A stretch of DNA of 64,000 nt from Massospora cicadina (Eukaryota > Entomophthoromycota > Entomophthoromycetes > Entomophthorales > Entomophthoraceae). A program made the position numbers and the translations under genes. The notes below the pieces were generated by a model that was not told where the DNA came from, searched no databases, and worked only from the letters and a program-made list of their open reading frames with translations. Where the stretch lies: assembly GCA_022478985.1 (NCBI GenBank), contig JAKSZP010009195.1, positions 186,001 to 250,000 of the forward strand, written 5' to 3'. Of the stretch, positions 1-10,939 are shown piece after piece (position 1 is the first letter of the stretch; every line of letters begins with the position of its first letter).

Positions 1-1164
1 CACCCTACTTCCCTTACTGGCAGGGTTGTTTTGGCCAACTCTATGCTCCTCTCCAAAGTCTGATTTGCTGACCACGCCATCGCCTTCTCCCTGGGTTTTT
101 TCAAATCTATGTATGCCCTTCTACAAGGGTGGCTCTGGTCAGGCCGCCCACCGCCAGTGCAGCTTGAGGCCATGTTTGGCCCTCATCAACATGGTGGCAT
201 GGGCCTGCTCGACTTTAAAGCCCATGCTTCCAAGATCCTGGGCACCTGGATTGCGGCCATCACTGCCCCTACGCTCCCCTCCCAACACTGGTCCCGCGCG
301 GCCCGCTCCAACTTCTCCTGCGCCCTGGGCCTTAACAATCCATCAAACCCTCACTCCTTGATGAAATATCTGGCTTCCCACCTATCAGCCACAGGTCCTC
401 ACGGTACTAAAACCCACTACAAACGAATCCTCCTCTCCATGCAGAGCGCTGAGTGGAGAATCCGTATTAGTGAACACACAGCCCAGAGAGGCTACCCCTC
501 TCCTCAGTTCACACAGGAGGTACAGGGGCTACCCATCTAAGATGGCTTGATCCCCACACAGCCCCATGTCCTATCCAGGGTGGACTACCTGGACATGATG
601 GACATCCCTTATTCCCTTGAGACCCAGAAGACTATTTGGAAATATGCACACCACCCTCTGTTGCAGCCTCATATCCGTTCCCATGTGTGGCGCTGCCTGA
701 GGCGGGTGTACCATATGGCTGAGCGCTATAACACTTTACACACATCCTGCGTCATGTGTGGCCAGTATGGAACGCTGTTCCACTGCCTGGAGAAGTGCCC
801 TACCTCTAAAGTGATATGGCGCAAAGTTCAACGTCTGCTTGGACAGGATCAAACACATCCCTTCAGTATGTCAAGAGATATGTTTGCTATATCTATGGTA
901 TCCCCTCTTCCACCCTCCCTCTGTGCACTGGTGGTCGCAATCGCCATGTGGACTATCCATATGATTGTCTTGGATGCCATCGCAGGCTTCATCCCAACCC
1001 TCCCAGAAGCTGTCCACAGATTCTGGTCCCATTTGGTGGACCACTTTCAAGTGGGGATGTTTGGGTACCTCCCACCGCGTCGCCATCAGCTGGTCTTCCC
1101 TGGTTCCCAGTCTGGTTCATCAACTCGGACCCCTTCCTCCACACGTGTTCAATTGAGGTTATGA
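1..1164 (+). pseudogene. LINE ORF2 C-terminal region (post-RT, zinc-finger-like)
   Basis: Reading frame 1 stays open from the window start to a TGA at 1162-1164, except for stops at 61-63 (TGA, probably from Trp) and 538-540 (TAA). The part beyond the reverse transcriptase contains a cysteine/histidine cluster (CVMCGQYGTLFHCLEKCP, about 750-800) like the zinc-binding segment near the end of many LINE ORF2 proteins. After it comes a hydrophobic stretch ending AIAMWTIH, which recurs in LINE-B at 36120-36140. The catalytic RT core is off the window. The role is in target-primed reverse transcription. The family assignment rests on the match to LINE-B, whose RT motifs are visible. Confidence 0.85.
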
Positions 1165-1342
1165 CCCCTTTACACGTTCCCCCTCCTCCCCATAGTGGCG
1201 TTCCCGCTGGAAACAGGAGATAGCATCGCTTCTCTGGGGTGCCTTCCTGTTACTTAGTTTCTTTTTTTCATGTTTATTTCAGAAGTGTTCATCCCCTGGT
1301 CGGCCTTCCCCACAATAAATTTAAAATTTAAAATTTAAATAA
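1165..1342 (+). repeat. LINE-A 3' UTR and tail
   Basis: The non-coding end carries the block ATCCCCTGGTCGGCCTT at 1291-1307, then AATAAA and a short AATTTAAA tandem tail. A matching block is at the 3' ends of LINE-B (36480-36500) and LINE-C (54805-54830, minus strand). It is therefore the conserved 3' signature of this LINE family, probably what its reverse transcriptase recognises. Confidence 0.8.
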
Positions 1343-1690
1343 TTGGAAGACTCTTAGAGAAAAGAGCAAAGATCTGAGTGGGGATCTAGAGAAGAAGGAG
1401 TCGCAATTGAAGATAGCTTCTGACTGTGTGTTGGACTGAAGAGACTGTCACTAGGGTTATCTCAGCAAAGACCAGGTTGAACAGGGAAAAGAAATGAATC
1501 CTACAAGTACAACATCACAAGTATTTAATTTATAATACTGGTTGAGCGTTGGGCCAAAATATAATAATTCATACTAATCTATGGTAATAATCTCCATACT
1601 ATTATCAATTAATAATTTATTCTACTATACAATGTGATGAAGTGCATGAGGAAACCAAACCTGTGCACTATCAAGGTTACTTAGGTTGCT
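1343..1690 (+). repeat. LTR fragment, 3' portion
   Basis: The stretch aligns by eye with 48010-48260 inside Gypsy-D; both contain a GCGTTGG block, a run with ACTATTATCA, and end in the box AACCTGTGCA (here 1658-1667). It is taken as the 3' part of an LTR whose 5' part was cut by LINE-A. Beyond it a Gypsy RT frame begins, so the LTR seems to be inserted in Gypsy-R. Exact ends are not resolved. Confidence 0.5.
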
Positions 1691-3260
1691 TGCCAATAAC
1701 AACTTAAATAAATTTTTACAAAACCACATCAGACTAAAGGCTACTAAATATACTTTTTTTCAAGATTTAAAATTATTAGGGAATGCAATATTGCTGGAAG
1801 GAATTCAACCCTTGTACAATAATTGTGAAAAAATCACCAAGGTGCCTGAGCCAAAGAGCCTCATAGATATACATGTATTCTTAGGAATGATGGGATATTA
1901 CCATTAATTTATCCCTTAACTTCGCTCAAATAAAAAACCTCTTGTCTGCTTGCTTTCCAAAACACCCCTTTCATGTGTGAAGTAGAGCATTGAGCTGCAT
2001 TAGAGAACATGAAGAATTTGTTAAAAAAGAAGACTGATCTTACAACTTACAGACTATAAAAGCCATTTATTATATTTACAGACGCCTCCAACTTAGCCAT
2101 AGGAGCAATATTTAATTCACAACAGGATGATGAAAACATTGACCACCCGGTGTCTTATTACAGCAAAAGGCTTTTAAAGGCCAAGAAAATTATTGTCACA
2201 AAAAAGAGTGCCTAGCTACTCTTTGCAGTTAAACAAAATCAAGTTCTTCTTTTATGGTACAAACTTTAAAATTGCTAGATACAAAACATTTTTAAAAGTG
2301 GCTGCAAAACATGAAAGATATGACAGGAAGACTAGCCCGCTGGGCTCTCAAGTCATCAGCACTATAACATGAATCTTTAATGAGTGGGAACAAAGCAAAT
2401 GAACATAAATGGACAGAACTAATTACTCTTACTTCACTTAGACAATAGCAACTCTGAACGGTTACATGACCTATTAATGAAGCCAGACTCTTGAGAGGAA
2501 AAATATTTTCATTTCAAAAGATTAAATCTAACTCGCAAAATACTAAAGTTCTCAGTAGATTATTTTACAAGGACTTTAAAATTGACTGGTTACTTTACTT
2601 GCAACCTTTGGAATGGGTACCAGTGATAATGGAAGCTTACAATACCTTAGGACATGGAGGAGCCAGAAAACCATATGAATGGACTAAGGATCAATACTAT
2701 TTGGAAGGTATTCTGGACTCTGTGGTGGAAGTTTTTAACGTGTGCATCATTTAAAAAACGCTGCATAAGGCCAAGTACAAGTCTCAGCCATTGAAAACTC
2801 AACAGCCGTTCCATACCATCAGTTTAGATGTCATAGGATTACTTCTTAAATACATAGAAGGAAACATATATACCCAATAGGGATCAAGCAGTTCATGAAG
2901 TGGGTCAAAGCAATTGCTATCCCTGAACAGACTTCTAAGGCTACCACTAACTTTTCATATCAATATATATTTACTTGACATGGATGCCCGCAGGTACTAC
3001 TATGAATTTTTGAGAAAAACTTTACTTCAAAAGTAATGAGAATCTTAGCTACAATTATGGAAGCTAAACAACTATTACCAGCGCTTTACAACTCATCAGA
3101 TGACAGTAATGTAGAAATAGAAAATGGAACATTAGCTTCAATATTATGTAAGATGGCCACTACTGATCCACTACACTGGGACAAATATCTCTCAAGTGCG
3201 TTGAGAATAACAGTTAAAATTGCATTGTATTGCCAAGATGTCACCCTTTAAGGCCTTATA
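1691..3260 (+). pseudogene. Gypsy-R pol: RT thumb, RNase H, integrase remnants
   Basis: At 1840-1910 the frame gives VFLGMMGYYH, the end of the RT connection typical of gypsy pol. At about 2070-2180 comes FTDASNLAIGAIF followed by HPVSYYSKRL, the RNase H opening with its first Asp. At 2600-2760 there is an integrase N-terminal remnant, and at about 2811-2845 HTISLDVIG, the start of the integrase core. The remainder of the core is scrambled to about 3260 (PFKALYGRETG-like end). Stops and frameshifts occur throughout; it cannot be functional. Polarity and order are as in Metaviridae-type elements. Confidence 0.75.
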
Positions 3261-4709
3261 CGGAAGAGAAACTGGCATCCTAGCTCTATTGTCTCACAAC
3301 GTTACCAGTGATAATACAGTAGATCCTGAGAAAAGTGCTAAGAAGAGAAGCTAGAAGATTATGCAACTTCAATTTAAGGCAATGACAAAACTAGGCAAAA
3401 TAGCTATAGGAGAAGGCTAAGCAGCAAATGCATCCCAAGAACCCATAACCGCTTTTTAGATCACAGATTTGGTCTTGTACTATAACAATCATATAGCGCC
3501 ACGAGGAGGAAAATTAAATTCTATCTGGATGGGGTCAAAAGCCATATGTACAAGCGTGGATATGAATACTCAATCAAGTCCCTAGAAACCAAAGTAACTA
3601 TCAATCACATATATAGCTGATTCTTACTTTGGTATTTTCCTACCATTATTTTTATAGGACATGATGTCAGATATCAGAATATTGGACCTGATAAGAAAAA
3701 TATTGATCAATCAACTCCCACGATAGAATTGATGCCTATACCCAAGAAGGGGGTTAAAGAAATCCCATAAATTTATTTACAGAAAAATTGATAATTGGCA
3801 AGGCTCAATTCAATACTAGGAAAATTCCATCTGACTATTTTAAGCCTAAGATATCCCAAAATGAAATCCTGCTTAATCAGAATGAAGGATCATTAAAATG
3901 TCATGCGACCATTACATTAGGTGGCACATGAGGCAGTTAATAAAAAGGTACCTGAGAAAGGGTAAGAATTAAGAATTTTCCCAATGACCAACCTAAATGA
4001 TACAAAGTCTCATCCAATTAAATGCGTTCAACATACTTTTTCGTCCCTATCAAAAATACGCTACAAAGGCATTGTATAATCTGGATGCATCTTGAACAGG
4101 AGCATTTCATCCAAATTCCCCCTCCATCAAATTCATTATTACTTTTCCTTAAGGGTTTATATTACTATATGTAATGTATAAAAACCCTATTCTGTATAAG
4201 AATAAAATTACATCACTTTTCTATATCTCTCTTTGATACTTGACTTCAATAAGTCCTTTCACCCAACTTATCATAGGAAGAATACTCTAGCTGATGGGAC
4301 CTAACCGTGCCTTTAAACCCTTAAAAATAAATAAAACCTTGTTGTGAGTCATAGACTGCTTCAAGTATTGACTGTTGGGCTTCTTGGGCACATCACCATT
4401 AAACCACAAAATGAAGACCAACAGATGGGTTAATATATGAGTATCAATGTAACCAGTATACTTCAGATTTTTCTGATTTTACATGACAACCCAGCTTTGG
4501 TGCTATGGTTTCTTTATCCATATTTCTGGTATCATTTCAGTCTGTTGAATTTGAGGCTTTAAACAAAATTAAAAATCTTGATTCTATTGTGCTATCCTTT
4601 TTTACTGATCATCTTGGGTGGTGTCACAAGATTTATGGTACATATAGGAACTTTAGGGAATAGTTCAGACCTTTGGTTGCAACTATAACATGTGATCTCT
4701 AAGCATGGA
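3261..4709. other. AT-rich interval without a recognisable gene
   Basis: About 1.4 kb after the Gypsy-R integrase. Short phrases read like a pol C-terminus up to about 3900. A TATAAAA-like run followed by AATAAAA at about 4165-4205 could be a worn LTR promoter/polyA region. No repeat partner in this window was found for 3700-4700, so no call is made. Confidence 0.4.
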
Positions 4710-5418
4710 TGCAACATCTGACTTCCTGTGGAAGATAACTCTTTCTTAGTTATATAATTTCTCAAGTATAAACCTATAACTATTGGATGGTATTTTGTTA
4801 AGATTTTTATATGCTTACATTAATTAACTGTGGCAGCTATCTATTCTAATCTGCCTTGTCCTTCCTTAATTGGCTTTTTAATAAGTACCCTTAATGGATT
4901 TTGGAATTTTTTGATAACCAATAATTATTTATTGGAGATGTTCTCTTGTGAAACATTATAAAAAAACTATTAATAATACTTGGTTAAATATTGAGGTTGG
5001 TTAATGGCTTGTTAGGCATAATCACCAAAAATGTTTATAGTATGTTTGGTTGTTGTCTTAATTCTCAACTTTTAACTTCTTTATGCGAATCAATTAAATG
5101 GGTTGCCAATTGATAAAGGTGGTTGTTGTAGTTACTGAGCCTTTTTAATGCTTTTCATGACAGTAGCTTTTATTTATCCTCGGAGATGCAACCTGCTGTA
5201 AATGGGTAATATGTCCCATTACATAAGAATGGCTGCTAGCCTTTTCAGGGTAATCTAGTAGGGTTGGCTAAAGGCATTAGGACATTCTATTTTGGAAGCC
5301 AGCCCAAAAGGGTCATATTCTAGTTGTAGGTGTATTCTGACTAGGTGGATGGTTAAGTATAGGTATCATCATCAATGATATGACTTTAAAAGGATAAATT
5401 ATCAGTAAAGGATGCAGT
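4710..5418 (+). repeat. LTR of element H, 5' copy, left part
   Basis: From about 4790 this aligns with 39560-40165, sharing a TAATGGCTT-type block, the block CCTGCTGTAAATGGGTAATA (5192-5211; 39953-39972) and ATTTTGGAAG (5288 onward; 40048 onward). Homology stops at 5418 where Gypsy-A begins and resumes at 37391. The left end is approximate. The two H LTRs are heavily diverged, so H is the oldest layer of the nest. Confidence 0.65.
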
Positions 5419-5730
5419 TGTGGATGAAACTGTGAGAGCATCAGCGGATCATTCCTCAACTGCCAGAATAAACATAGTTCAGTCTCAAAGTGAATTGTTG
5501 TGGCCAACTTACCCAACGTAGACAAAAATTGGATGACCCCTTTTTATAAATTCAGTTGAATCCAGAAATCTATCAAGCGCTCAGGATGCCGTCATGCAAA
5601 ATAATTTTAATACCTAACGCTCAAGAAGATATATATAATAAAGACAACAATGTTACATTAATGACTTTGAATTTTGAACCACTTTTATAACTTGGGCAAG
5701 TAATTTTCAATTAACTGATGACAATGCAAT
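5419..5730 (+). repeat. Gypsy-A 5' LTR, left part
   Basis: It starts TGTGGATGAAACTG and matches the 3' LTR start at 24789 (TGTTTCAGATGATG); both continue with TGTGAGAGCATC, then TTTTTATAAATTCAGT and TATCAAGCGCTCAGGATG. The copy is cut at 5730 by Mini-LTR and continues at 7911. Confidence 0.75.
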
Positions 5731-6353
5731 TGTAACAAACAGGTTCGCGCCAATATTCCATAAGAAAATTGGGAAGTAAGATCCTTATAGCTGACCCTAC
5801 TAGGGACCAGCCTGCCAGAGCCAATCCCTGAACCCATACGCTGAGTTTCGCCATTGCCACGTGCCCTTGGACCACTGTTCACACGCTGTAGGAGAGTACC
5901 AAGATCCACGCCAACGCCACACCATGCTCACTAGTGGAGCACATGTCTTTCAATTCAATTATTCTATTTAAATATAAGATTTTTTTCGCTTATGCAAACC
6001 AATCTTTATTTTTGATTTTAAGGGTTATCAAAGAAGACTCAACTGGCTATTTGGGCCAGCCTATCCCCAAATAAATAGTGCTTTTGCAAATATAAAATAA
6101 GCTTTCTCCTATGTCACCCTCCTGAACTGTCCAGCACATCTCAGGTGAAGATTCCATTCCCCATTGAATCATCATCCGTACTACTTGTAAGTCTGACATA
6201 ATATTGACTCAGATGCATTTCAGCTTCATACAGTCAAATTTCTTTTGCCCCAATTTTCTCTCATTTGAATTTCTTCTAATAAATTCCATATTCAGATCTA
6301 GTACTAACTGATCTGTGGCAATGTATGGATCAAGTACCACCTGGTCTGTTACA
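5731..6353 (-). repeat. Mini-LTR 3' LTR
   Basis: Long terminal repeat, about 89% identical by eye to 7285-7905 over the first 128 bases, with TGTAAC/GTTACA ends. On the minus strand it follows the polypurine run at 6354-6364, making it the 3' copy. Confidence 0.85.
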
Positions 6354-6439
6354 TCACCCCCCTGTGAAGATCGGAATCCCTGGACCATCCCTGGGCACTG
6401 CGCGCCAACTTCTCCCATTTGCAACGTCATCTCCTAATC

Positions 6440-7040
6440 CTGATCACCTTTTCAACTCACCCGCACATGTGGCCAGCCCTTCGCACATCTCCCAAGCTCT
6501 GGATCTGATGCTCTGCGCTGATCCACCTGTCACTTCCAGTGGGCCATTGTCTGTTCCAAACGCCCCATAACTTCTCCTTGGTATCCATCTGGGCACGCGC
6601 CATCTCATCTGCCCCTGGTACACTTCATCCATGGCTCCTTCAGATGCTCTTTGTGGATCTGCTTGTTGCTTCTGGTGGGCCACCGCCCACTCCAAACTTC
6701 CCTGTAGCTTTTCCTCAAAATCCGCCAGGGCACGCACCATCTCATCCACCCCTCAGCACACTCCATCTATGGCTCCTCTGGGTGCTCCTTGTGGATCCAC
6801 CTGTTGCTTCTGCCGGGTCACAACCTGCTCCACACTTCCCCATAGATTTCTCTCAATATCTGACAGAAATGCCATTTCATCCGCCCCCTGGTATAACTCA
6901 TCCACAGCCCCTTTGGACGCCTTTTGGGTATCTGCCTGCTGCTCCTGATGGGCCACTGCCTGCGCTGTACTCCTCCGTTGATTTTCCTTGATATCCACAA
7001 TGGCCTGCGTCATTTCCTCTGCCCCCAGTACACTTCATCC
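6440..7040 (-). repeat. Tandem repeat, about 135-bp unit, 4 copies
   Basis: Equivalent points (GCCACTGCCTGC 6954, GTCACAACCTGC 6817, GCCACCGCCCAC 6679, GCCATTGTCTG 6542) are about 137 bases apart. Unit length stays near a multiple of three, so the repeat was kept in frame. Confidence 0.7.
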
Positions 7041-7462
7041 CCAGTTCCTCCAGACACTTGAGCCAACCACATCTGACACTTCACTTGCGACACTTCTTTC
7101 AGATCACTGTAGACCCATTCCTCTCCTTTTAGAACCTCCACCTCCTTCAACTCACAGTCAGTCCATTCCTCCCCTTCTGAATCATCCACCACCTTCAACT
7201 CACAGCCAGCCCATTCCTCCCTATCCAGAACATCCATCTCTTTCCACTCATGGCCAAACCAAGAAAAAGTTGAGTTGAGTCTGATGTAACAAACAGGTTC
7301 GCGCCAGTATTCCATAAGGAGATTGAGAAGTAGAGCCTCATAGCTGACTCTACTAGGGACCAGACTGCCAGAGCCCATTCCTGAACCCATCTGCCGAGTT
7401 TCGCCATTGCCATTTGCCCTTGGATCACTGTCCACACGCTGTAGGAGAATACTGAGATCCAC
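6444..7462 (-). pseudogene. Mini-LTR tandem-repeat protein reading from LTR into internal region
   Basis: A minus-strand frame opens inside the LTR (Met at 7462), crosses the LTR end at 7285 and runs through the internal region, with a one-base shift near 7023 and a stop near 6752. Two repeat tiers are visible. First, three units of about 17 residues around a GEEW..(C/S)-(E/D)LKEV core (7110-7265). Second, about four units of about 45 residues with cores such as AVAHQKQQADPQ and GAMDEVYQG (6440-7040, DNA period about 135 bp). The protein is Gln/Glu/Ala-rich and likely helical. It resembles no enzyme I know; a diverged Gag-like or structural role is only a guess. Confidence 0.55.
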
Positions 7463-7905
7463 ACCAACGCCAGACCATTGTCACTAGTGGAGCCCATATT
7501 TTTGATCCAATTATTCTATTCAAATAAAATATTCTTTTTGCTTATGAAAACCAATCTTAATTTGATTTTTAGGGTTATCATAGAAGACTCAACTGGCTAT
7601 TTTTTCCAGCCTATCACCAAATAAATAGTGCTTTTGCAAATATAAATTAAGCTTTCTCCTATGCCAAGCTCTCCTAAACTGTCTAGCACATCTTGGGTGA
7701 AGATTCCATTCCCCATTGAATCATCGTCCATACCACTCAGTAGTCTGACGTCATATTGACTTGGATGCGTTTTGGCTTCAGACAGTCAAATTTCCCTTGC
7801 CCCAATTTCCTCTCATTTGAATTTCTTCTAATAAATTCCTTATTCAGATCTAGTAATAACTGATCTGTGGCAATGTACGGATCAGGTACCACCTGATCCG
7901 TTACA
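7285..7905 (-). repeat. Mini-LTR 5' LTR
   Basis: Second copy of the Mini-LTR repeat. On the minus strand it lies upstream of the internal region. Bases after its end (ATCAGACTCAACTCAAC, minus strand from 7284) would be the primer-binding area; they do not match the TGGTGCTC site of the gypsy elements here. Confidence 0.85.
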
Positions 7906-7910
7906 TCAAT

Positions 7911-8804
7911 GGCTCAACCAAATTTACCTCAATAATAACAATTAAGCCTCCCATCTAGATACCATTAATGTAGCAAACAGTCAATTTTGAAAATTTTATG
8001 GGACCTGATGTGAGTTGCAATGAATTGTCACCATCAAAAGAATTGGAAGGTAAGCATATTACTAAATTGGGTCACAAAGCAATAATTTGAATAGAGCTAC
8101 AGCGCACAACCCAGAAGCAGGTACTGAAAAAAGAGCCACTGAACATCCAAGTTTGAAGTAATCGCTGCGAGAAAAAGCTTTCAAATACAAGAATTGAACC
8201 AAATGGATGAAGAAACCAAAGCGGCAATCAGACGCCGCCTCACTAGGGGATCCTGAAAACCCATTAATGCTACCAAAATCCCGACTTATATTCTATTATT
8301 ATTCAATTATATATTTTAAATTTGCACCAGAAGTATAAAATTACATCACTTTTAATTCAAAAAACCTTTACAAAGAATCTAAGTTCATCTTTTTTGTTTT
8401 AATTGTATTGTTTTAGAAGATCTAATCACCATTAACCAGTATGAAATTAGTGAATGAGTAGAACGCTTGTTCAGTCTGAGATCTGCTCTGTTTAAACAGG
8501 ACAATCAATCGCAAAGATACCTTGGATAAAAGCTAACAAGGGAGAGGTTGGAATGGATTCCGTTGTATCATGAGGGAAATGTAAAGAGAACATATAAGAG
8601 ATTTCCAACAAGAGTTTTTCCATTGATGCAAGCTGTTTAACTAAGTGATCAATGCTACAACAGGTAGCATCAGAAGGAAATTTGTTCAATGAGGATGATT
8701 ATGACCTTCCAGACAGTTTTTTGGTGCTTAATATGTTTGGAACAGATCACCTGAGCAGAAATTCTGCCTCTCAAGTTAAGAAAGCTGAGGTCGGCGAGCT
8801 GACT
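7911..8804 (+). repeat. Gypsy-A 5' LTR, right part
   Basis: It continues the LTR after Mini-LTR and matches 36531-37390 block by block (CGCCGCCTCACTAGG, TCTGCTCTGTTT.AACAGGACAATC, GACCTTCCAGAC). It ends GAGCTGACT immediately before the primer-binding site. Confidence 0.8.
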
Positions 8805-8805
8805 G

Positions 8806-8820
8806 TGGTGCTCACTACTG
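8806..8820 (+). promoter_or_regulatory. Gypsy-A primer-binding site
   Basis: TGGTGCTCACTACTG directly follows the 5' LTR, where a tRNA primer would pair. The same core occurs after the 5' LTRs of Gypsy-B1, Gypsy-B2, TG1, H and Gypsy-E. The matching tRNA would end GTAGTGAGCACCA; its identity was not determined. Confidence 0.75.
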
Positions 8821-10351
8821 GGGTGGCATCATCAGACCAGAGTGAAGATCATGAGATTTCTAATGAGCAGTTCAACAATGAAGTTGATATAGAAGTGTAT
8901 CACAGAGAGAATTTCTATGAACTCCTGGCGAGGGAGGAGGATACTATCCATTCAAAGCTCCATAATCTGAACTAAGAAATGTCTGATCCGTGTAACCATC
9001 TTGAGCACATCAAGGAGACAGCGAGAAGAGCATGGATTGACTCCATTCCAATCGTAAGATGACCTACACCCATATTGAAACTTGAGTCTGCCATTAAGGA
9101 TCTGGATGATCAAATTTTATTTCTTAAAAAGAAAATGAAGTAAAAGATCTTCACTCCAAACAAATACAGAGAGCACTAAAACATCACGACAACATGTTAT
9201 TCAACAAGGACAAGAGTTTTGATAAGTTAAAGAATCAACTGCATAATGTAAAGAACCTACCCCAACGCAACCAGATACTTAGTTGGAGACACCTATATTG
9301 TCACTCAACAGACTGTCACGCAACCACTCATAATGCATGTCAACCCTATCGAAGAATAACCTAACGTCAAACTTACTTTAAGACCTTTTACACACCTGGA
9401 TAAGGAACAATTGTTGGCTTCCTTCTATTGTATGAGAACAGTACAGATGGTGCTAGCATTTGCCAAAATTCTCGCCATGAGCAACGGTGTATGAGTTGTG
9501 AGGTTCATAAGCTTCTTGGTGCGAGCCTATGACATTGACTATCTTGGATTAAAGTAAATATAATCCTACTTATAGAGTTTAGTAGATAACAAGACGTCCA
9601 AAAAATGAAGCAAGAGTTCTAAAATATGAAAATGGGCAAGAATGGGTCATAAAGAACTACGCCTCTCACTACTATCTTAAAGCACAGAAGTTATGGAAAA
9701 CGGGTACTATGTATTCACCTGAAGCAAAAACGAATTAGTTGGGTTCATTGGAAGTGCATCCCGCTTTAAAGATGCATATGACTCTAGCAAACAATAGTGA
9801 AATGTTCCTAAAAGTTTCTAAAGAAGCATTTCTCGATGTACAAGGGACATACAAAGTGGAGTATAAGGCAATAGGAACACCCTCTCATTGGATTAGCATG
9901 GTAGTCTACATCGCTAATAAAAAAGAAATAAACCAAAAGATAAGAGTCCTAAACTGCCAAAACGCTTGTCCCGTTAAGAATCGACCTGTAAATAGTGCCA
10001 TTAGCCTGAGCAATTCGACCAATCTTGTCCACTTTTTGCTGCTGAAAAGAAGGAGACCCCCCAAAGAGAATACCTCCAACGCCATAGATTCTGAGGATCT
10101 GCATACTTAGGTGAAAAGATGATCATAAAGATGAAGATTTAGCCAATGCTGGGTAGCACGTATTAGGTGAACCTAGTGTGTGACTGTGACTTCTAGGTTA
10201 AGAGTCAACAGAATCTATGGAAGTACTGAATGAACCTACTTAGCTCAAGTGAAACAGACTAACTGGATTATTAATTCAATTAAATAAAGAGAGCATCTGG
10301 TGGTGATTACTTTTTAGAGCTTAGAACTGGATAGTGAAGATACTGTCAAGA
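8821..10351 (+). pseudogene. Gypsy-A gag remnant
   Basis: This is broken coding sequence between the PBS and the Gypsy-B1 insertion. An open stretch from 8652 in the LTR reads across the PBS to 8975 and is acidic (Glu/Asp-rich). A second open stretch at 9739-10110 is basic toward its end. Heptad-like Leu/Glu/Lys patterns (about 9080-9160) suggest the coiled-coil N-terminal Gag extension seen more clearly in TG1. No intact CCHC knuckle is seen. Many stops are present. Gag would form the particle that packages the RNA. Confidence 0.55.
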
Positions 10352-10356
10352 CCACC

Positions 10357-10919
10357 TGTATATATTTCTTAGCGATAACATTAGGTACACCATAAGGGTC
10401 GCACAGGTCAAACCTAATGAACAACAGATGGACAATGTAAAGATTTTCAGTCCTCTGAACAAATTAAAGATATAATAAAAGTATGAAGCAATTATATTCA
10501 AACACAATACTCTATTTACTTTTAATATAAGCAGATCCCTTCTGCTTTGCGCTTTCAATCCTAGTAACAACAACCTCTCTTCAATTTCCCCATCTCACTT
10601 ATATATCAGCAACTTCAGACGATACCATTCCCTTGGCTTGGACTATTTGTTTCCTATGTATTAACATTGTTTCTGGCAGAGTATGGTATTCTTAAATTAT
10701 CTATTGCCTTAGTTTGAGGCGATCTAATTGATATTCGTCAAATGTTGACATTGTCTTATCACCTTATTTGGAGGCGATCCTATAATAATTCTAGCTATCC
10801 CAATATCGACTCACCTCAAAGCACTAAATAATCTTAACTAGTCATCATGGTTGGTGGATTCTCACCAATCCGCCGTAGCTATTCAGGGCTTATTGTCCAG
10901 TCATATCAGAATCTCAACA
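10357..10919 (-). repeat. Gypsy-B1 3' LTR
   Basis: 563 bp; on the minus strand it starts TGTTGAGATTCTGATATGAC and ends TATACA. It matches 20730-21293 and, more distantly, both Gypsy-B2 LTRs and the solo LTR at 41173. It includes the U5 box ACCTGTGCG (10400-10408, minus). Confidence 0.9.
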
Positions 10920-10939
10920 TTACCCCCCTTGACTGGACA

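Larger units (their letters stand above)
1..1342 (+). mobile_element. LINE-A, 3' part of a non-LTR retrotransposon
   Basis: This is the 3' portion of a LINE whose 5' part lies outside the window. It holds the C-terminal part of ORF2, a 3' UTR of about 180 bp and an (AATTTAAA)-type tail at about 1311-1342. The protein end and the last 3' UTR motif match LINE-B at 34.9-36.5 kb, so both belong to one family. Only two in-frame stops are seen over about 390 codons, so it is younger than most of its surroundings. Its 5' junction and target duplication cannot be seen. Confidence 0.9.
1691..4709 (+). mobile_element. Gypsy-R, decayed Ty3/gypsy remnant
   Basis: Broken pol of a plus-strand Ty3/gypsy element: RT thumb, RNase H and integrase in the usual order, all with many stops. 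The 5' part (LTR, gag, protease, RT palm) is absent. The stretch after integrase (3261-4709) is AT-rich with no domain I recognise; it may hold the pol C-terminus and a worn 3' LTR. The element ends against the 5' LTR of H. Confidence 0.7.
5731..7905 (-). mobile_element. Mini-LTR, 2.2-kb non-autonomous LTR element
   Basis: Two direct repeats of about 622 bp (5731-6353 and 7285-7905) flank 931 bp. Each repeat begins TGTAAC and ends GTTACA, a 6-bp inverted terminus. Flanks GCAAT (5726-5730) and TCAAT (7906-7910) are a 5-bp duplication with one mismatch; the other Gypsy-A LTR shows the empty site at about 31166-31190. On the minus strand a purine run AGGGGGGTGA precedes the LTR at 6354, which sets the orientation. 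No RT, protease or integrase is present, so it needed proteins in trans. Size suggests a TRIM-like element, though its LTRs are longer than usual for that class. Confidence 0.85.

Noticed and set aside
6325..7278. Plus-strand Pro/Ser/His-rich open frames over the Mini-LTR interior
   Set aside because: They are the complement of the minus-strand repeat ORF; orientation by polypurine tract and repeat composition favours the minus strand.
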